Source: Avena insularis (Eukaryota; Streptophyta; Magnoliopsida; Poales; Poaceae). From it: a stretch of DNA of 64,000 nucleotides. A program made the translations under genes and the position numbers. Below are positions 45,004-56,779 of this stretch, in pieces. Every line of letters begins with the position of its first letter. Positions within the stretch are counted from its first letter, which is position 1. The notes beneath the pieces were generated by a model, which was not told where the DNA came from, made no database searches, and worked only from the letters and a program-made list of their open reading frames with translations. Location: contig CM042684.1 in assembly GCA_023614405.1 (NCBI GenBank), positions 467,055,650 through 467,119,649 of the forward strand, given 5' to 3'.

Positions 45004-46259
45004 ATATAATGGTGGAAGAAAGACCTTCATAGAAGGAAGTAGGGATTCAAGTCTCATAAAGAGCTTCCAAAAATTATGGTACTTATAGCTTTCAGCTCTC
45101 GTTGCCCCTATCATAAGCATCTTGAAGTGATTAAGGTTAAAGTGAACAAACTATGGTGTACATGCTTGACGAAGTATAAGTTAGAAATCTCATGTCCCTT
45201 GTATACGAGGATCGCTTCTCATGCTACTCAAGTTTAGTCACCGGTAAGTTCTTATCATTGTAAGTATATGTGTATCATAGAGAACCGCCAACGGGGTACC
45301 CCTTGCCCGATGATATGGAAGAATCCCCATATCAAAATGACAAGGCAAGCAGACAACGAGCATCTTAGCAATCTTCTTATTTACCATGGGAACATGGTGC
45401 TTTTTATCTCTTTCCTCTTTTCATAATCTTTTTTTTTCTTTTTCTTTTTTTTTCAATATAGGACTCTTTTTTTATAAGAAGAATGCTTCATAGACAGCTC
45501 ATTATGGTTACGCTGCAGGTTTCCACCATGCCAGCATGGATTAGACCAATGACCAGCGCTTTCTCTAACACATATACATAACTCCATGGACTTACAAGCT
45601 CCCCTTTCATTTCACACCGATGACATCCATATACAAAAGAGCATGATATCAACTAGGTACAAGTACCAAGTGCAATGTTGAAAGCGTCCCCCATGACAAC
45701 ATGGTTCTGCTAATTCCCAACAAATAAGTACAAGCATATACAACATAGACGACACAATGGTTCAAGTTTATTAAGGGCAAGAAAAGTAAAGTGTGCCATC
45801 AAGTTCGTGGGAGCTTTAATCACTAGTTTTCTCATAACAAGTTTAATTCAGAAGGTAAAAAAGCATGAATATACTTGGAATAGCATAAGATAGTAGGTAG
45901 GTATGGTCTACTCTTTGGAATAACTTGGTTTAGGGAGTTGTATGCATGAGTGGAACTCATACTTGGTTGTGGAGGCTAGCAAAAGACTGGGAGCGACAAA
46001 CTAAGAGAGCAATAATGGCCATAATCATGCAGAGCGACAAAACATCATTGATCAAAGCATAAACTGATACTACAAGTTGAAAACTAAAGGATCATAAAGG
46101 CTATGGTGACTTGAGATAGTAATAACATGGTGTGAGCATGCGCCAAGTCAACCCAAATAAAGCATCAAAGGAGAATACCACTATACTATGCTTTAATATG
46201 CTAAAACAACGCATGATTCATCCAAGACACATTAAGCAATCTCAATTGTTTATAACAAG

Positions 46260-46709
46260 TCATGCTACAACAAAGAATACTAAGCATAAAGCCAAAACAA
46301 TATCAAGCATGGCATGACAAAGCATAGGCCACAGTAAAAAACGAGCTCTTTTTACCACATAAGCATGAACTTTCCTACTCTTTTCCAAACCAAACCAAAC
46401 TATTTGAACACCAACGTATGAAAGAGGGGGTCCAACCAATTTATTTAGCAAACTAAGCAAACAAAGCAAACGAAAAACCAAAACAAAAACAATAAAGAAG
46501 ATGCTCCAAGAACAACACAACTGTGTATGAAACAATAAAAATGAAGCGTTTGGAAGAAATCTGGGATTTTTATTGATGAAGAAGGGGATGCCTTGGGCAT
46601 CCCCAAGCTTTGAAGCTTGTACTTCTTGGATATTTCTTGGGGTGACACGCGTGGAATCCCCAAGCTTGAGCTTTAGTCCATCTTTCATCTCATTACTCAT
46701 TCCTTCCAT
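46260..46709 (-). CDS. Small hydrophobic ORF in M2 3' region (hypothetical)
   Basis: This 149-residue frame starts MEGMSNEMKDGLKLKLGD, nearly the same as the 9377-9751 frame in element A but longer at the C-terminus, where a second hydrophobic run (LDIVLALCLVFFVVA) appears. Two candidate membrane segments result. The function is unknown. It lies downstream of the accessory ORF on the same strand and could be untranslated. Confidence 0.3.
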   Translation of the reverse strand: MEGMSNEMKDGLKLKLGDSTRVTPRNIQEVQASKLGDAQGIPFFINKNPRFLPNASFLLFHTQLCCSWSIFFIVFVLVFRLLCLLSLLNKLVGPPLSYVGVQIVWFGLEKSRKVHAYVVKRARFLLWPMLCHAMLDIVLALCLVFFVVA

Positions 46710-47222
46710 ACACCTGAAATTTTTCCTTCATACAAAACTTCACAAAATCTTTATTAGCAACATTAGTGCACTCAAGATAAATAAGTCTTAAGGTTCAGTT
46801 ATAACACCAATAAACTTCCATTAGAACATTATCTATTGTAGAACTTCCCTCAAATAGCTCAATTCCCCAAAAGAACTCAAAAAGAAACCAATAAGAAGCA
46901 AATGCAGAAAATGGCAGAAATCTGTCAAAACAGACCAGCAGGTAAAGACGAATTTTTTCGAAGACCTTCTGTTGCTCAACTCAAAAAGTGTTGAACTAAC
47001 GAAAGTTAGATAACAACCTGGGGCAGAAGCACAAAAATTCACGCCTCAAAAAGTTGTTTAGAGATTTTACACGAATTTTTACGGTGAAGCACAGAAATCT
47101 GTTTCGGGAGAACAACTTTCCCAATCATTACTTCTCTCTCATTAGAGGTTACTCTTGGCACAAAAAGCAAATAAAAAGGATAAGGAGCGGTTATTACCGA
47201 AATAATAACTTCCAAGACTCAG

Positions 47223-48157
47223 CTAAAACTTTTGGGTTATCTCCCAATAAGTACTTTTCTTTAACGCCTTTAAGTTAGGCATAGAAAGCTTGAAAAGATG
47301 CTCACATAAGAAATACGAATTGAAGTAAAAGTGAGCATCAAAAAGCAAATTCAAAACACATTTAAGTCTAACCCACTTCCTGTGCATAGGAATCTTGTAT
47401 GCAAATAAATTCAAAAAAACAAAGTGACAGGCATAGGAAGATAAAACAAAAGTAACTTCAAAACTTTCAGCACATAGAGAGGTGTTTCAGTACCATGAAA
47501 ACTTCTACAACCATATTTTCCTCTCTCATAATAATTTTCAGTAGCCTCATGAATAAACTCAACAATATAACTATCACATAAAGCATGCTTTTCATGATCT
47601 ACAAGCACTAGAGCTTTATTATAAACATTTTCAAAAGAATCCTCAGGAACATAACATTCATCCTCCTTTAGTAAGCATGGAGGACAATCAAATATTGTAA
47701 CGGGTAAAGAGTTACTCTCATTAGAAGGTAGGAATGGGTAGATCCATTCTTCCTCCTCTTGATCATCACTCTCCTCCTCCTTTTCATCCAATGAGCTTCC
47801 AGTTTCAGCAATTTCTTCTTTCATAGGCTCCTGCAAGGCATTAGTCTCTTCCGCTGGTGGAGAGCATCTATTAAGATATTCAAGAATATAGCCATTTTCT
47901 TCCTTGTAATTATCAAAGCAAAATTGAAGTATATCATAAACCTCATATTTATAAGGTGCATCGTCAGTATTTCCAAGCAAACTAGCAAGTTCAAATGCAC
48001 CCTTCCAAGCAATAAATTCTTCAATTTGTTCCACATCATAAAAGTCATAATTTCCTTTAACATAAGAAGATATGGTAACATTATCATTATACTCACATTG
48101 AAAATGGAGGTGTTTATATCTCCTATAGCAACAAGATTTATCAACGCAATAAGTAAC
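47223..48157 (-). pseudogene. M2 accessory ORF, N-terminus lost, one frameshift
   Basis: The frame runs from the element C insertion point down to about 47411 and then, after a one-base shift in a T run, continues to the stop at 47223 (end ALKKSTYWEITQKF). The protein is rich in aromatic residues and cysteine in its first part (KSCCYRRYKHLHFQCEYND), acidic in the middle (SDDQEEEEWIYPFLPSNES), and ends in a hydrophobic, basic region. I recognise it only as a Triticeae Athila-type accessory protein of unknown role; no RT, integrase or protease motif is visible. Its open frame seems to begin MDVS, but those residues come from the LTR of element C. Confidence 0.6.
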
Positions 48158-49532
48158 TGATACGTCCAAAACGTATCTACTTTCCCGAACACTTTTGCTA
48201 TTGTTTCTCCTCTATACTTGTGTGATTTGGATGCAACTAATGCGAACTGACGCTGTTTTCAGCAGAATTGCCTTGGTGTATACTTTTTGTGCAGAAAATC
48301 AACTATCAGGAAAAATCCCGGAAAATATGCCAAAAATCCTATTTCACCCGAAGACTCCAGGAGCCAGAATACGAGACGGAGAAGAGCCCTGGGGTGGCCA
48401 CACCACCTGGCCGGCACAGCCAGGCTGCGCCAGGGGGTGGTGTGGTCCCCCCAGGCACCCCCTCGGTCTCTCTCTTCGCCTATAAGGAGCCTTCTGACCT
48501 AAAAACTTCGGGGGGTTCGACGTTTTTCCACAAAAAGTTCTGCTGCGCCGCCGCCACCGAAGGGGAGATTCGGGGGACAGAAAGACTCTGTTCCGGCACC
48601 CTGCCGGGACAGGGAAGTGCCCCCGGAGCCATCTCCATCGATCTCCACCATCATCTTCATCGACCATCCATGTTTACTCCATCTATGAGTGAGTAATCCC
48701 CTGTTGTAGGCTATGGGGATGGTAGGGATTGGATGAGATTGTTCATGTAATGGCATCAGATTGTTAGGGCATGGTGCCTAGTATCTTCTATTAGTGCTTT
48801 ATGACTTTGTTGCGACTTGTTGTGCTTAATGCTTGTCACTAGGGCTCGAGTGCCATGATTTCAGATCTGAACTTATTATTGATTCATTATGATAGTATTG
48901 TTTTGGGTCTTATCTGCAAGTTGTATACACACGTTCTTATCCAGAACCTATGGCCCCGAAGTGACAGAAATCGGGATAACCGGAAGGGAAAGGCTTTGAT
49001 GTGAGGATCACATGTGTTCACGGAGTGTTAATGCTTTGCTCTGGTGCTCTATTAAAAGGAGCACCTTAATTGCCAGTAGTTCCCTAGAGGCCCCGCTGCA
49101 AACGGGCTGGCAGGACAAAAGATGTTGTGCAAGTTCTCATTGCGAGCATGTATGACTATATATGGAACACATGCCTAGGATTGTCTAGTACTCGGATGCT
49201 TTATCTTATTTATCTGCAATTGCCCTATGTTCTGATTGCTATGTGAATTGTCTTGTCCATGCAACGCCCGTCCATCCATCCCTATGCCTACCGCACTCGA
49301 ATCCCACTATTACTGCTTTTGTTACTACTGTCTTTGCTTTACTACTGCTGTTACTTTGCTATTCCTACTACAAAACTGCTGTGAGCAAGATTGTTTCCAG
49401 GTGCAACTGAATTGACAACTCAGTTGTTAAGGCTGATAAATATTCTTTGGCTCCCCTTGTGTCGAATCAATAAATTGGGTTTCACTTCCCTCGAAAATAT
49501 TGCGATACACCCCCTATACTTGTGGGTCATCA
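48158..49532 (+). repeat. Element C 5' LTR (Sabrina type)
   Basis: The LTR starts TGATACGTCCAAAACGTATC and ends GGGTCATCA, 1375 bp. This start resembles the Triticeae Sabrina family. A TATA motif CCTATAAGG is at about 48479-48487. The bases before it, GTAAC (48153-48157), are the probable target duplication in M2. The partner LTR lies beyond the right edge. Confidence 0.82.
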
Positions 49533-49543
49533 AGACTATTTTC

Positions 49544-49560
49544 TGGCGCCGTTGCCAGGG
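49544..49560 (+). other. Primer binding site of element C, tRNA-Asp type
   Basis: TGGCGCCGTTGCCAGGG starts 12 bases after the LTR. It is the same site as in element A with one G to A change near its end. Confidence 0.78.
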
Positions 49561-49621
49561 AGCATGGCTTTATTTATCAAGTTCACTTGGATTCTCTATT
49601 GTTCGCTGCTATCCATCCATC

Positions 49622-52292
49622 ATGGGTAAGTCTCGTGATGGAAAGTTTCCTATTTTACCATCCACTACAAGAAGAGGTACGGTTCTGAACACCTCTGTTG
49701 CTCTTGATTCACCATCTGTTATAAGTAAGCTCGTTACACCACCACATACACATGCTACACACACTGCTACTACTGCTGAATCTGAAACTTCTGATGCTTA
49801 TGATGTCGCTTCTCATGCTTGATAAGAGTGGTTCATTAGGTCCTTTCCTAGATGCTACGATTGCTAGAACTATAGCTGGAAATACCGAAACTCCTAATGA
49901 AGGCACTACCACACACAGCTACTTTGAGTCTAGTGAGAGTTATGATATTGAAGAAGATTATGTTGAGATGACCGATGAGTTTATTAAAGAATGTAAGAAC
50001 ACCCATGATAGGAGCGCTGCTAAGAGTCTCCTTGAGAGGCGTACTATTAGACCCAAATTATCTCCTGTTGCTAAGTTTGCTGCTTCCCCCATAAACATTA
50101 TAGATGAAGATTATGATTTCTCTCTCGATCTATCTTACATAGCTATTGTAGAGAAAGAACCTTTTGGTGGGACTAAGAACGAAAGTGCGGTAGCACATAT
50201 GAATGAACTTTCTACCATGAGTGGCTTGTTTTCTGATGATATTAAGATGCGTACTTACTTTGTTGCTAAGATTTTTCCTTTTTCACTGAAAGGAGAAGCT
50301 AAAACTTGGTTTAGTAATTTACCTCCTGGATCTATTGATAGCCCCGAGTGCTTGATTAGTACTTTCCTGCAGAAATATTTTCCTCCCAGTGCTAGACATG
50401 CTATTTTGCAGGAACTTTTTGATTTTAAACAGGGAGAAAAAGAGGTATTGCCTGAATCTTGGGCAAGGTTTTGTTCTTTGATTCATGCACAGGCTAGAAG
50501 TCCATTACCTAAGAATGAGCTTCTTGATATATTTTATAATGGACTAACCGAGGAATCTAGGACATACCTAGATAGTTGTGTTGATTGTGTTTTCAAGAAT
50601 AGGACTCCTAAGGAAACTGAGGAATTAATGGCTAAAATAAGCAAGAATTATGAAGATTGGACTCCTCCTAATCAAGCTATACCTGAAGTAATTGTACCTG
50701 AACTATCTATTCCTGTGCCTATTCCAACATCAAAGAAGAGGGGAGTTATTGAATTAAATGATGAAGTGATGAAGGAAGCTAAGAAATGTCTTAAGGAGAA
50801 GGGAATTAAAGCCGCGGATGTCAAGAATTTACCTCCTATAGAAGAATTATGTAACCCTATTCCCTACTCACCCACTATTGAGGTACACTCTCTCCAACAC
50901 TTTGATGAAGGTGATATCCCTTACGCTAAACCTCCTGATCAATGCTTAGAAGAATTTGATATCTTTATTGTTAAGCAAGATAACTTTAATAAAAGGGTGC
51001 AAAATCATCTAATGGAAAACACTAGAGCTATTGTTGAGTTGAAAGATATTGTGGAAAGAACCTCTAATGATGTTAAAATGATTGTTAAACACTTTCAAAT
51101 GGTTCAAACTCAAATAGATCAATTTGTTAAAGTGCAAAATGACTTGCTAGTTAATGTTGCTAAAGAAAAACATGCTTGTGAAATTAGAACTAGAAGTGGT
51201 GCTGCTACCCAGGATCCTCTATATCCTGAGGGGCATCCCAAAAGAATTGAGCAGGATTCTCAACAAGCTGAAAATAGTGGTTCTACTCGTAAGAAAAGGA
51301 AGAAGAAACATAAAACTATTGAAGAACCCTCTGAACCTGCTATAGATCCTAATAGTATATCTATTTCTGATGCTGAAACTGAAAGTGATAATGAAGAAAA
51401 TGAAGTTCCTAATGAAGAAAAAGTAGAAGAAGAACCTGAAAACCACACTAAGACTACTCAGTAATCCACAGAAGATTTTATTACTAAGAAACATGGTAGT
51501 GAAAGAGAACCTTGGGTCCAAAAACCTATGCCTTTCCCTGATAAGAAACACAAGTCAAAGGAAGATGAACACTATAATAAGTTTTGTGAGTGGATGAAGC
51601 CTTTATTCTTGCAAATTCCTTTGACTGATGCTATTAAGTTGCCTCCTTACTCAAAGTATATGAAGGACATTCTCTCGAATAAAAGGAAGATCCCTAATGA
51701 AGAAATCTCTACTTTGCTTGCTAATTATTCTTTCAATGGTAAGGTTCCTAAGAAACTTGGAGACCCAGGGATTCCAACTATCCCTTGCTCTATTAAGAAC
51801 AGTTATGTTAGAACTGCTTTGTGTGATTTGGGAGCTGGAGTTAGTGTTATGCATTTCTCTCTCTACAAGAGGCTTCAGCTTGAAAAATTGATACCAACTG
51901 ACATATCTTTGCAAATGGCTGATAAGTCTACCACTATTCCTGTGGGTATATGTGAGGATGTACCTGTTCAGGTGGCTCATAATTGCTTGATATTAACTGA
52001 TTTTGTTGTGCTTGAAATGCCTGAAGATGATAATATGTCTATTATTCTTGGGAGACCTTTTCTTAATACTGCAGGAGCTGTTATTAATTGTAATCAAGGA
52101 AAGGTGACCTTCAATATTAATGACAAGGAACATACTGTCTATTTCCCCAAGAAGATTAAAAGGACTTATGGTTTAAATTCAATTGAACATGTTGAAGGCA
52201 TTCAAGTTGGAGAAATATATTGTCCCATACCAAAAGAAAAATTTGAAACTATTATGATTGGGACCATTGCTATCAAGGTTGAGGTAACATAA
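49622..52292 (+). pseudogene. Element C gag-protease, one frameshift and one stop
   Basis: The product starts MGKSRDGKFPILPSTT, shifts frame near 49800-49820 and then stays open to 51464. It meets a single in-frame TAA (51462-51464) and continues to the stop at 52290. Gag carries the retrotransposon capsid region (KTWFSNLPPGSIDSPECL, FLQKYFPPSARH) and a lysine-rich, acidic C-terminal part. The protease has the active-site motif CDLGAGVSV and ILGRPFLNTAGAVI. No RT or RNase H follows, only about 850 bases of non-coding sequence. Damage is far lighter than in element A, which suggests a younger copy, unless A's indels are partly consensus errors. Confidence 0.9.
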
Positions 52293-53146
52293 TCATTAGT
52301 GGAGTACAAAGTTTTGTCTCATATGCAATTGTTTTGGTAGCAAGACCTGATCAACCTTGCTAACAAAAGGATTCCATTGAACAAAACAATGTTTTCATTA
52401 TGATTATCTCCGTTTATTTCTATCCTTTGCATTTTAGCTTTTGCTTTTGTTTAGTTTTCTTTGTGTTGTTAGTTGCTTGCATGCTAGAACTTCTGTAGTT
52501 CTAGTCTTGTTTTGTCCTTGCATCATGTTTCCAAAAGAAAAAAAAATCTGTCTGTCAGAAAAATCATTCTTCTATTTCTGAAAAAAGCCCAAAAATAAAG
52601 TGTCTCAAAAAATTCCAGAAAATTCATATTAAATTTTTACGTGAAAAAAGGGGCAGAGGAGTACCTGGTAGGTACCAGGGGGGCCCACCAGGCAGGCACA
52701 CCATGTGGTGGCACGGCCAGCCCTGGGTGGCGCCATGCCCTGGTGTGGGCCACCCCTGTCCTCCCACTTACTCTCTCACCTGCCACTTTCTTCTCTCTCC
52801 CGAGTAAGCTCTAGTTCATAGCTCAAAATCGCATTCTTTCTGTGCTTGCTCTCGATTTCTTCGATCTCCTTGCTCAGCCCATCTTTCTTGCTAAAATTTG
52901 GAGCAATTGTTCCTTGGTATGTGACTCCTCCCCTTGTCCAAGTAGATTTGTGTTTAGTGGATTATATGTTGAGTATTTTGCTGCTGTAGGTGACTGGTTA
53001 TGAGAGCTTGTAAGCTTGTTTGATGCTTAGAGATATAGTTTTGATGCATGTTTAGGCCTCTTGCAAGTCCCTATGAGTAGAATCCTTTATTATATTTACT
53101 TTGCAATCACTTGTTTAATAGGTGTTTAAATTTCAGAATACCAAGC
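52293..53146 (+). other. Element C spacer with a GC-rich leader-like block
   Basis: After the protease comes AT-rich sequence and then, at about 52655-52760, a GC-rich block (TACCAGGGGGGCCCACC, GGTGTGGGCCACCCC). It resembles in composition and motifs the GC-rich block upstream of the TATA box in these LTRs. ORF2 begins about 390 bases later. I see no clear TATA box here. Confidence 0.45.
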
Positions 53147-53720
53147 ATGAACAACCACACTTTTGGAGAGATATTTGAGAGTGATGCACCTAGGAGGTCG
53201 AGGCCCTCAAGAACAGCCTCTCAAGCTAGGCCTTCATACAATGAAGACCTCATTGCAACACGTATTGGCAGTGAAAAGGATGATGGAGATGCTCACCCAT
53301 CCTCTTTTCCTTGTTTTACTTTCTTGCAAGCTCCAGGTATTCTTGATGATTTCTTGCTACTGATTGAGAGGGTTGGCTTGACCTCTTATATGCAAGATGA
53401 GAGTGCACAGTACGCTTTGCTCACCAAAACTTTTGTTGAGAGCTTCTCATTCACTAACACATCCTATCAATCTACTGTCTCTTTTAAAATCTATGATATG
53501 CCCTTCACCATGCCTTTGGAGAGATTTTGCAGTATTGTAGGTGTGCGTATGATAGGACCGTGAAGAAAATTCAAGGGCGACCCGCTGATTTGTTGGAGCT
53601 TTATCGAGGGGTGACCAATGATGATGACCGCGTGGCGCAGCATGGAAAGATAAGAAATATCCAACTCCCTGCTCTTAGATACTTTGCATACTATCTTGCA
53701 CTAGTGTATTGGGTAGGGAG
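53147..53720 (+). pseudogene. Element C ORF2, left half
   Basis: The frame starts MNNHTFGEIFESDAPRRSRP and encodes FLQAPGILDDFLLLIERVGL and DMPFTMPLERFCSIVGV; after a frameshift near 53540-53560 it continues KKIQGRPADLLELYRGVTND and LPALRYFAYYLALVYW. It is cut by the copia element at 53721 and resumes at 62617. Its position after gag-pro and general look recall the ORF-1 proteins of Athila elements, whose function is not established. I make this link by resemblance only. Confidence 0.6.
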
Positions 53721-55606
53721 TGTTGGAGATATGCCCTAGAGGCAATAATAAATGTAGTTATTATTATATATCTTTGTGTTTATGATAAATGTTTACATTC
53801 ATGCTATAATAGTATTAACAAGGAAACCATTAATACTTGTGTGATTTGTAAACTAAATATGAAGTCCCTAGTATAGCCTCTATACTTCACTAGCTTGTTG
53901 GTTGATTGATGATTGTGGTTTCCCTATCATGAACATTGAGATGTTATCAACAACAAGATCATATCGTTAGGAGAATGATATGGTGGACATACTCCTATAG
54001 ACAAGCGTAGCATAAAGATCAAGTCATTTCAATAGTTCAATTGCTATATGCTTTCTGATACATAGTAACCTAATTCCTTCGACCATGAGATCATGCATAT
54101 CACCTTTCTTTGGATGGATGCTTTGATGTCATCAAACACCACACCGTAATGTGGTGGCTATAAAGGTGGCGTTGAGTGTTGGAAAGTATTGGTTGAAACA
54201 CATGGATCAAGAGTGGGATTTGTCCATCCACATGACGGATAGATATTCTCTGGGCCCTCTCGGTGAAATGTCATCCAATTAGCTTGCAAGCATGTGACTT
54301 GGTCACAAGGGATCACATATCACGAACGAGAAAAGAGTACTTATCGATGTGAGGATGAACTAGGTATGCGAGATACCGACGATCATAACCTCGGATAAGT
54401 AACATATCATGAGACAAAGGGAAATTGGTATCGTATGTAAGTGGTTCATTCGATCGCAAAGTAATCGTAGAAATATGTAGAGCCATATGAATTTCCAGAT
54501 TCCTCTATTGGTTATTGTTCGGAGAAGTGTCTCGATCATGTCGCATAATTCACGACCGTAGGAGACACACTTAAGGATTGACGTTGTTTGAGTAGTTATG
54601 GTATTATTATGAAAGAGACCGAATGTTGTTCGGAGTCTCGGATGGGATCCGGGATATCACGAGGTGATCCGGAATGGTCCGGAGAATAAGATTCATATAA
54701 GGAAAGTTCCGTTTCGGAGTTGGGGAATGGTTCCGGTGTTTTCATCGGGAACATTCTAGAAGGTCCCGGAATGTCCGGCACTCCGGAGGGGGAAGGGTAC
54801 ATGAGTGTGTCATTACATATTGGAATGATTGCATCATGTACTAAGTATTCTTGCTGTCCCAAATAAAGGATTTATTTAAATCCTAAATTGAAAAGTCAAA
54901 CGGCTAGTTTGAAAGTCAAGCAAAGTTTTGGGAAGTGGGAAAAGAGGAGGAAGTGGAGACCGACTTGGGGGAGGAGTCCCCTTGGCCGGCGCGCCTCCCA
55001 AGGCCGACTTGGGGAGGGACTCCTCCCCTTGGCCGCCGGCCCTCCCACCTATAAAGGCAAGGGCAGGGCCTCCCCTCCTACACACACAAGTTTCCTATCC
55101 TCTAAACTAAACCCTAGATCTAGACCCCGGTTTAGAGCTATTCGGTTTAGAGCCTTCTAATTGGTTTAGAGCCTTCTAATTGGTGTGTCTAATTACTAGA
55201 CCACTAATAGCCTCTCTCATAAGCTCCACCATACTCGCACCGGCTTAAGGCGAAGCCCTGCGGGATTTCCCCTCTACTTCCGGTACCACGCCGTTGTGCT
55301 GCCGGAATCGCGAGGAGAGTGCTACAACCTCCGCTGCCTGCTGGAACAAGGGAGAGGAAGGTCTTCGTCGAGCGACGTGACCGATCATGGAGCGCTAGGA
55401 ACGCTGGCGCCGGAAGGATCGCTCTGCGATCTTGAGATCGGAAAGAGTACGACTACATCACCCACGAGAATCTGCTCTCGTTAAACACTTTGGAATCTTC
55501 GAGGGTGAGTTATTCCATCGACTCGTTGCTACAATCTAGTAGATAGATCTTAGCTTGTTTGTTTGTGCGATAGAAAATTTTTGTTTTCCATGCTCTGAAC
55601 CTCTAC
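53721..55606 (+). repeat. BARE-like 5' LTR
   Basis: The LTR starts TGTTGGAGATATGCCC and ends CTCTAC, followed by the primer site. A TATA box (CCTATAAAGG) is at 55050-55055. Long blocks are identical to the 3' LTR (53724-54107 and 54611-54919), while 54108-54610 and 54920-55450 carry many small indels. Confidence 0.93.
55050..55055 (+). promoter_or_regulatory. TATA box of the BARE-like 5' LTR
   Basis: TATAAAGG follows CCCTCCCACC; the same motif is at 62059-62064 in the 3' LTR. Confidence 0.6.
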
Positions 55607-55609
55607 TGA

Positions 55610-55621
55610 TGGTATCGAGCC
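55610..55621 (+). other. Primer binding site, initiator tRNA-Met type
   Basis: TGGTATCGAGCC directly follows the 5' LTR. It is the copia initiator tRNA-Met site (TGGTATCAGAGCC) with one or two bases lost. Confidence 0.75.
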
Positions 55622-56779
55622 GTGTCTATATGTAGATCTGTTGCGAGTAGAACACAATGGTCATTGTGGGCGTTGATGCTTTATTGTAGATTGCTTTTGT
55701 GTACTTTGCATCTTGCGGTATGTTGGGATGAAGCGGCCGGGCTAACCTTACATGACATCGTTCATGAGACTTGCTCCACGCTTGACATGCAACTCGTTTT
55801 GCATAAGTGGCTTTATGGTGCCTGTTTCTCCTAGCATAGTAAAGATCCAATTTACAACGGGTAATCAACAATGCTAGTATCAATGTTGTGGTTCTTGTTC
55901 GTAGGTTAGAACGACACCTATGGAAAGCCCCAAACCACGTAAAATATGCAAAGAAAGTAGAGGCGTCTAACTTTGTTTTGCGGGGTGTCTGATGATGTGA
56001 TATGGCCATGATTGTGATTATATTTGATGTATGCAATGATCCTTATTGTAAGTTGGCAACGGCGAGCCATATGGTTGTCTTTAATTTCATTAAGACCTGC
56101 GTGTCTATTCAAAATAGTTGTAATAGTTGAAGCTGGTGGGCGACAACCATGAAGAAGCGTCATTGACCTTGATGCTATGCGGTGATGATGGAGATCATGT
56201 TCGTGCTTGAAGATGGAGGTCGGAAGCACAAAGAAGAAAGGCCATATCATATCACATATTATGAATTGCATGTGATGTTAATCCTTTATGCATCTTGTAT
56301 TGCTTAGTAGGCATAGCATTATAAGATGATCCCTCATGCACATAAATTTCAAGTTCTAAAGTGTTCACCCTTAGTATGCACCGTTGCCAAAGCTTGCGCT
56401 TCGAAGCACCACGTGATGATCGGGTGTCTTTGATTCCGCGGGTGAATACAACGTAAGCAAGCCAGATTTGCTTATCACGGTAGCTAAGGTTTGATCTTGT
56501 GAGCCTAGCATGTACGCAGACATGGCCTCGGGAACACGGATGGCGAAAGGTAAAGCATGAATCATATAGTAGATATGATGAACATGATGATTGTTCGCCA
56601 TTGAAACTATATCAACTCGTGATGATCGGTGTTGATGTAGTGGATTTGGTTCTGTGATCACTAAAACAATGTGAGGATGTTGTTTTGAGTGGGAGTTCAC
56701 CTAGTTTAATTTCATTAATTAATTTGAACTCAATTTGTCATAAACTTAGTCTAAACTATTGCAAATATGTTGTAGATCA
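55622..56779 (+). other. BARE-like untranslated leader
   Basis: About 1.15 kb separates the primer site from the first gag codons, with no supported coding frame. A long leader is normal for BARE/Angela elements. Confidence 0.6.

Larger units (their letters stand above)
40854..48157 (-). mobile_element. Element M2 internal region, 5' end missing
   Basis: From 40854 up, this is the minus-strand 3' non-coding region, interrupted at 41341-45003 by a CACTA element and continuing to 47222, then the accessory ORF to 48157. There element C is inserted. The gag, protease and 5' LTR of M2 would lie to the right of C, outside the window. The base before its LTR ends the M1 fold-back, so M2 probably landed in M1. 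Confidence 0.75.

Noticed and set aside
48155..48169. Methionine start (MDVS) of the M2 accessory ORF
   Set aside because: These codons come from the antisense of the element C LTR; the true N-terminus is lost or beyond C.
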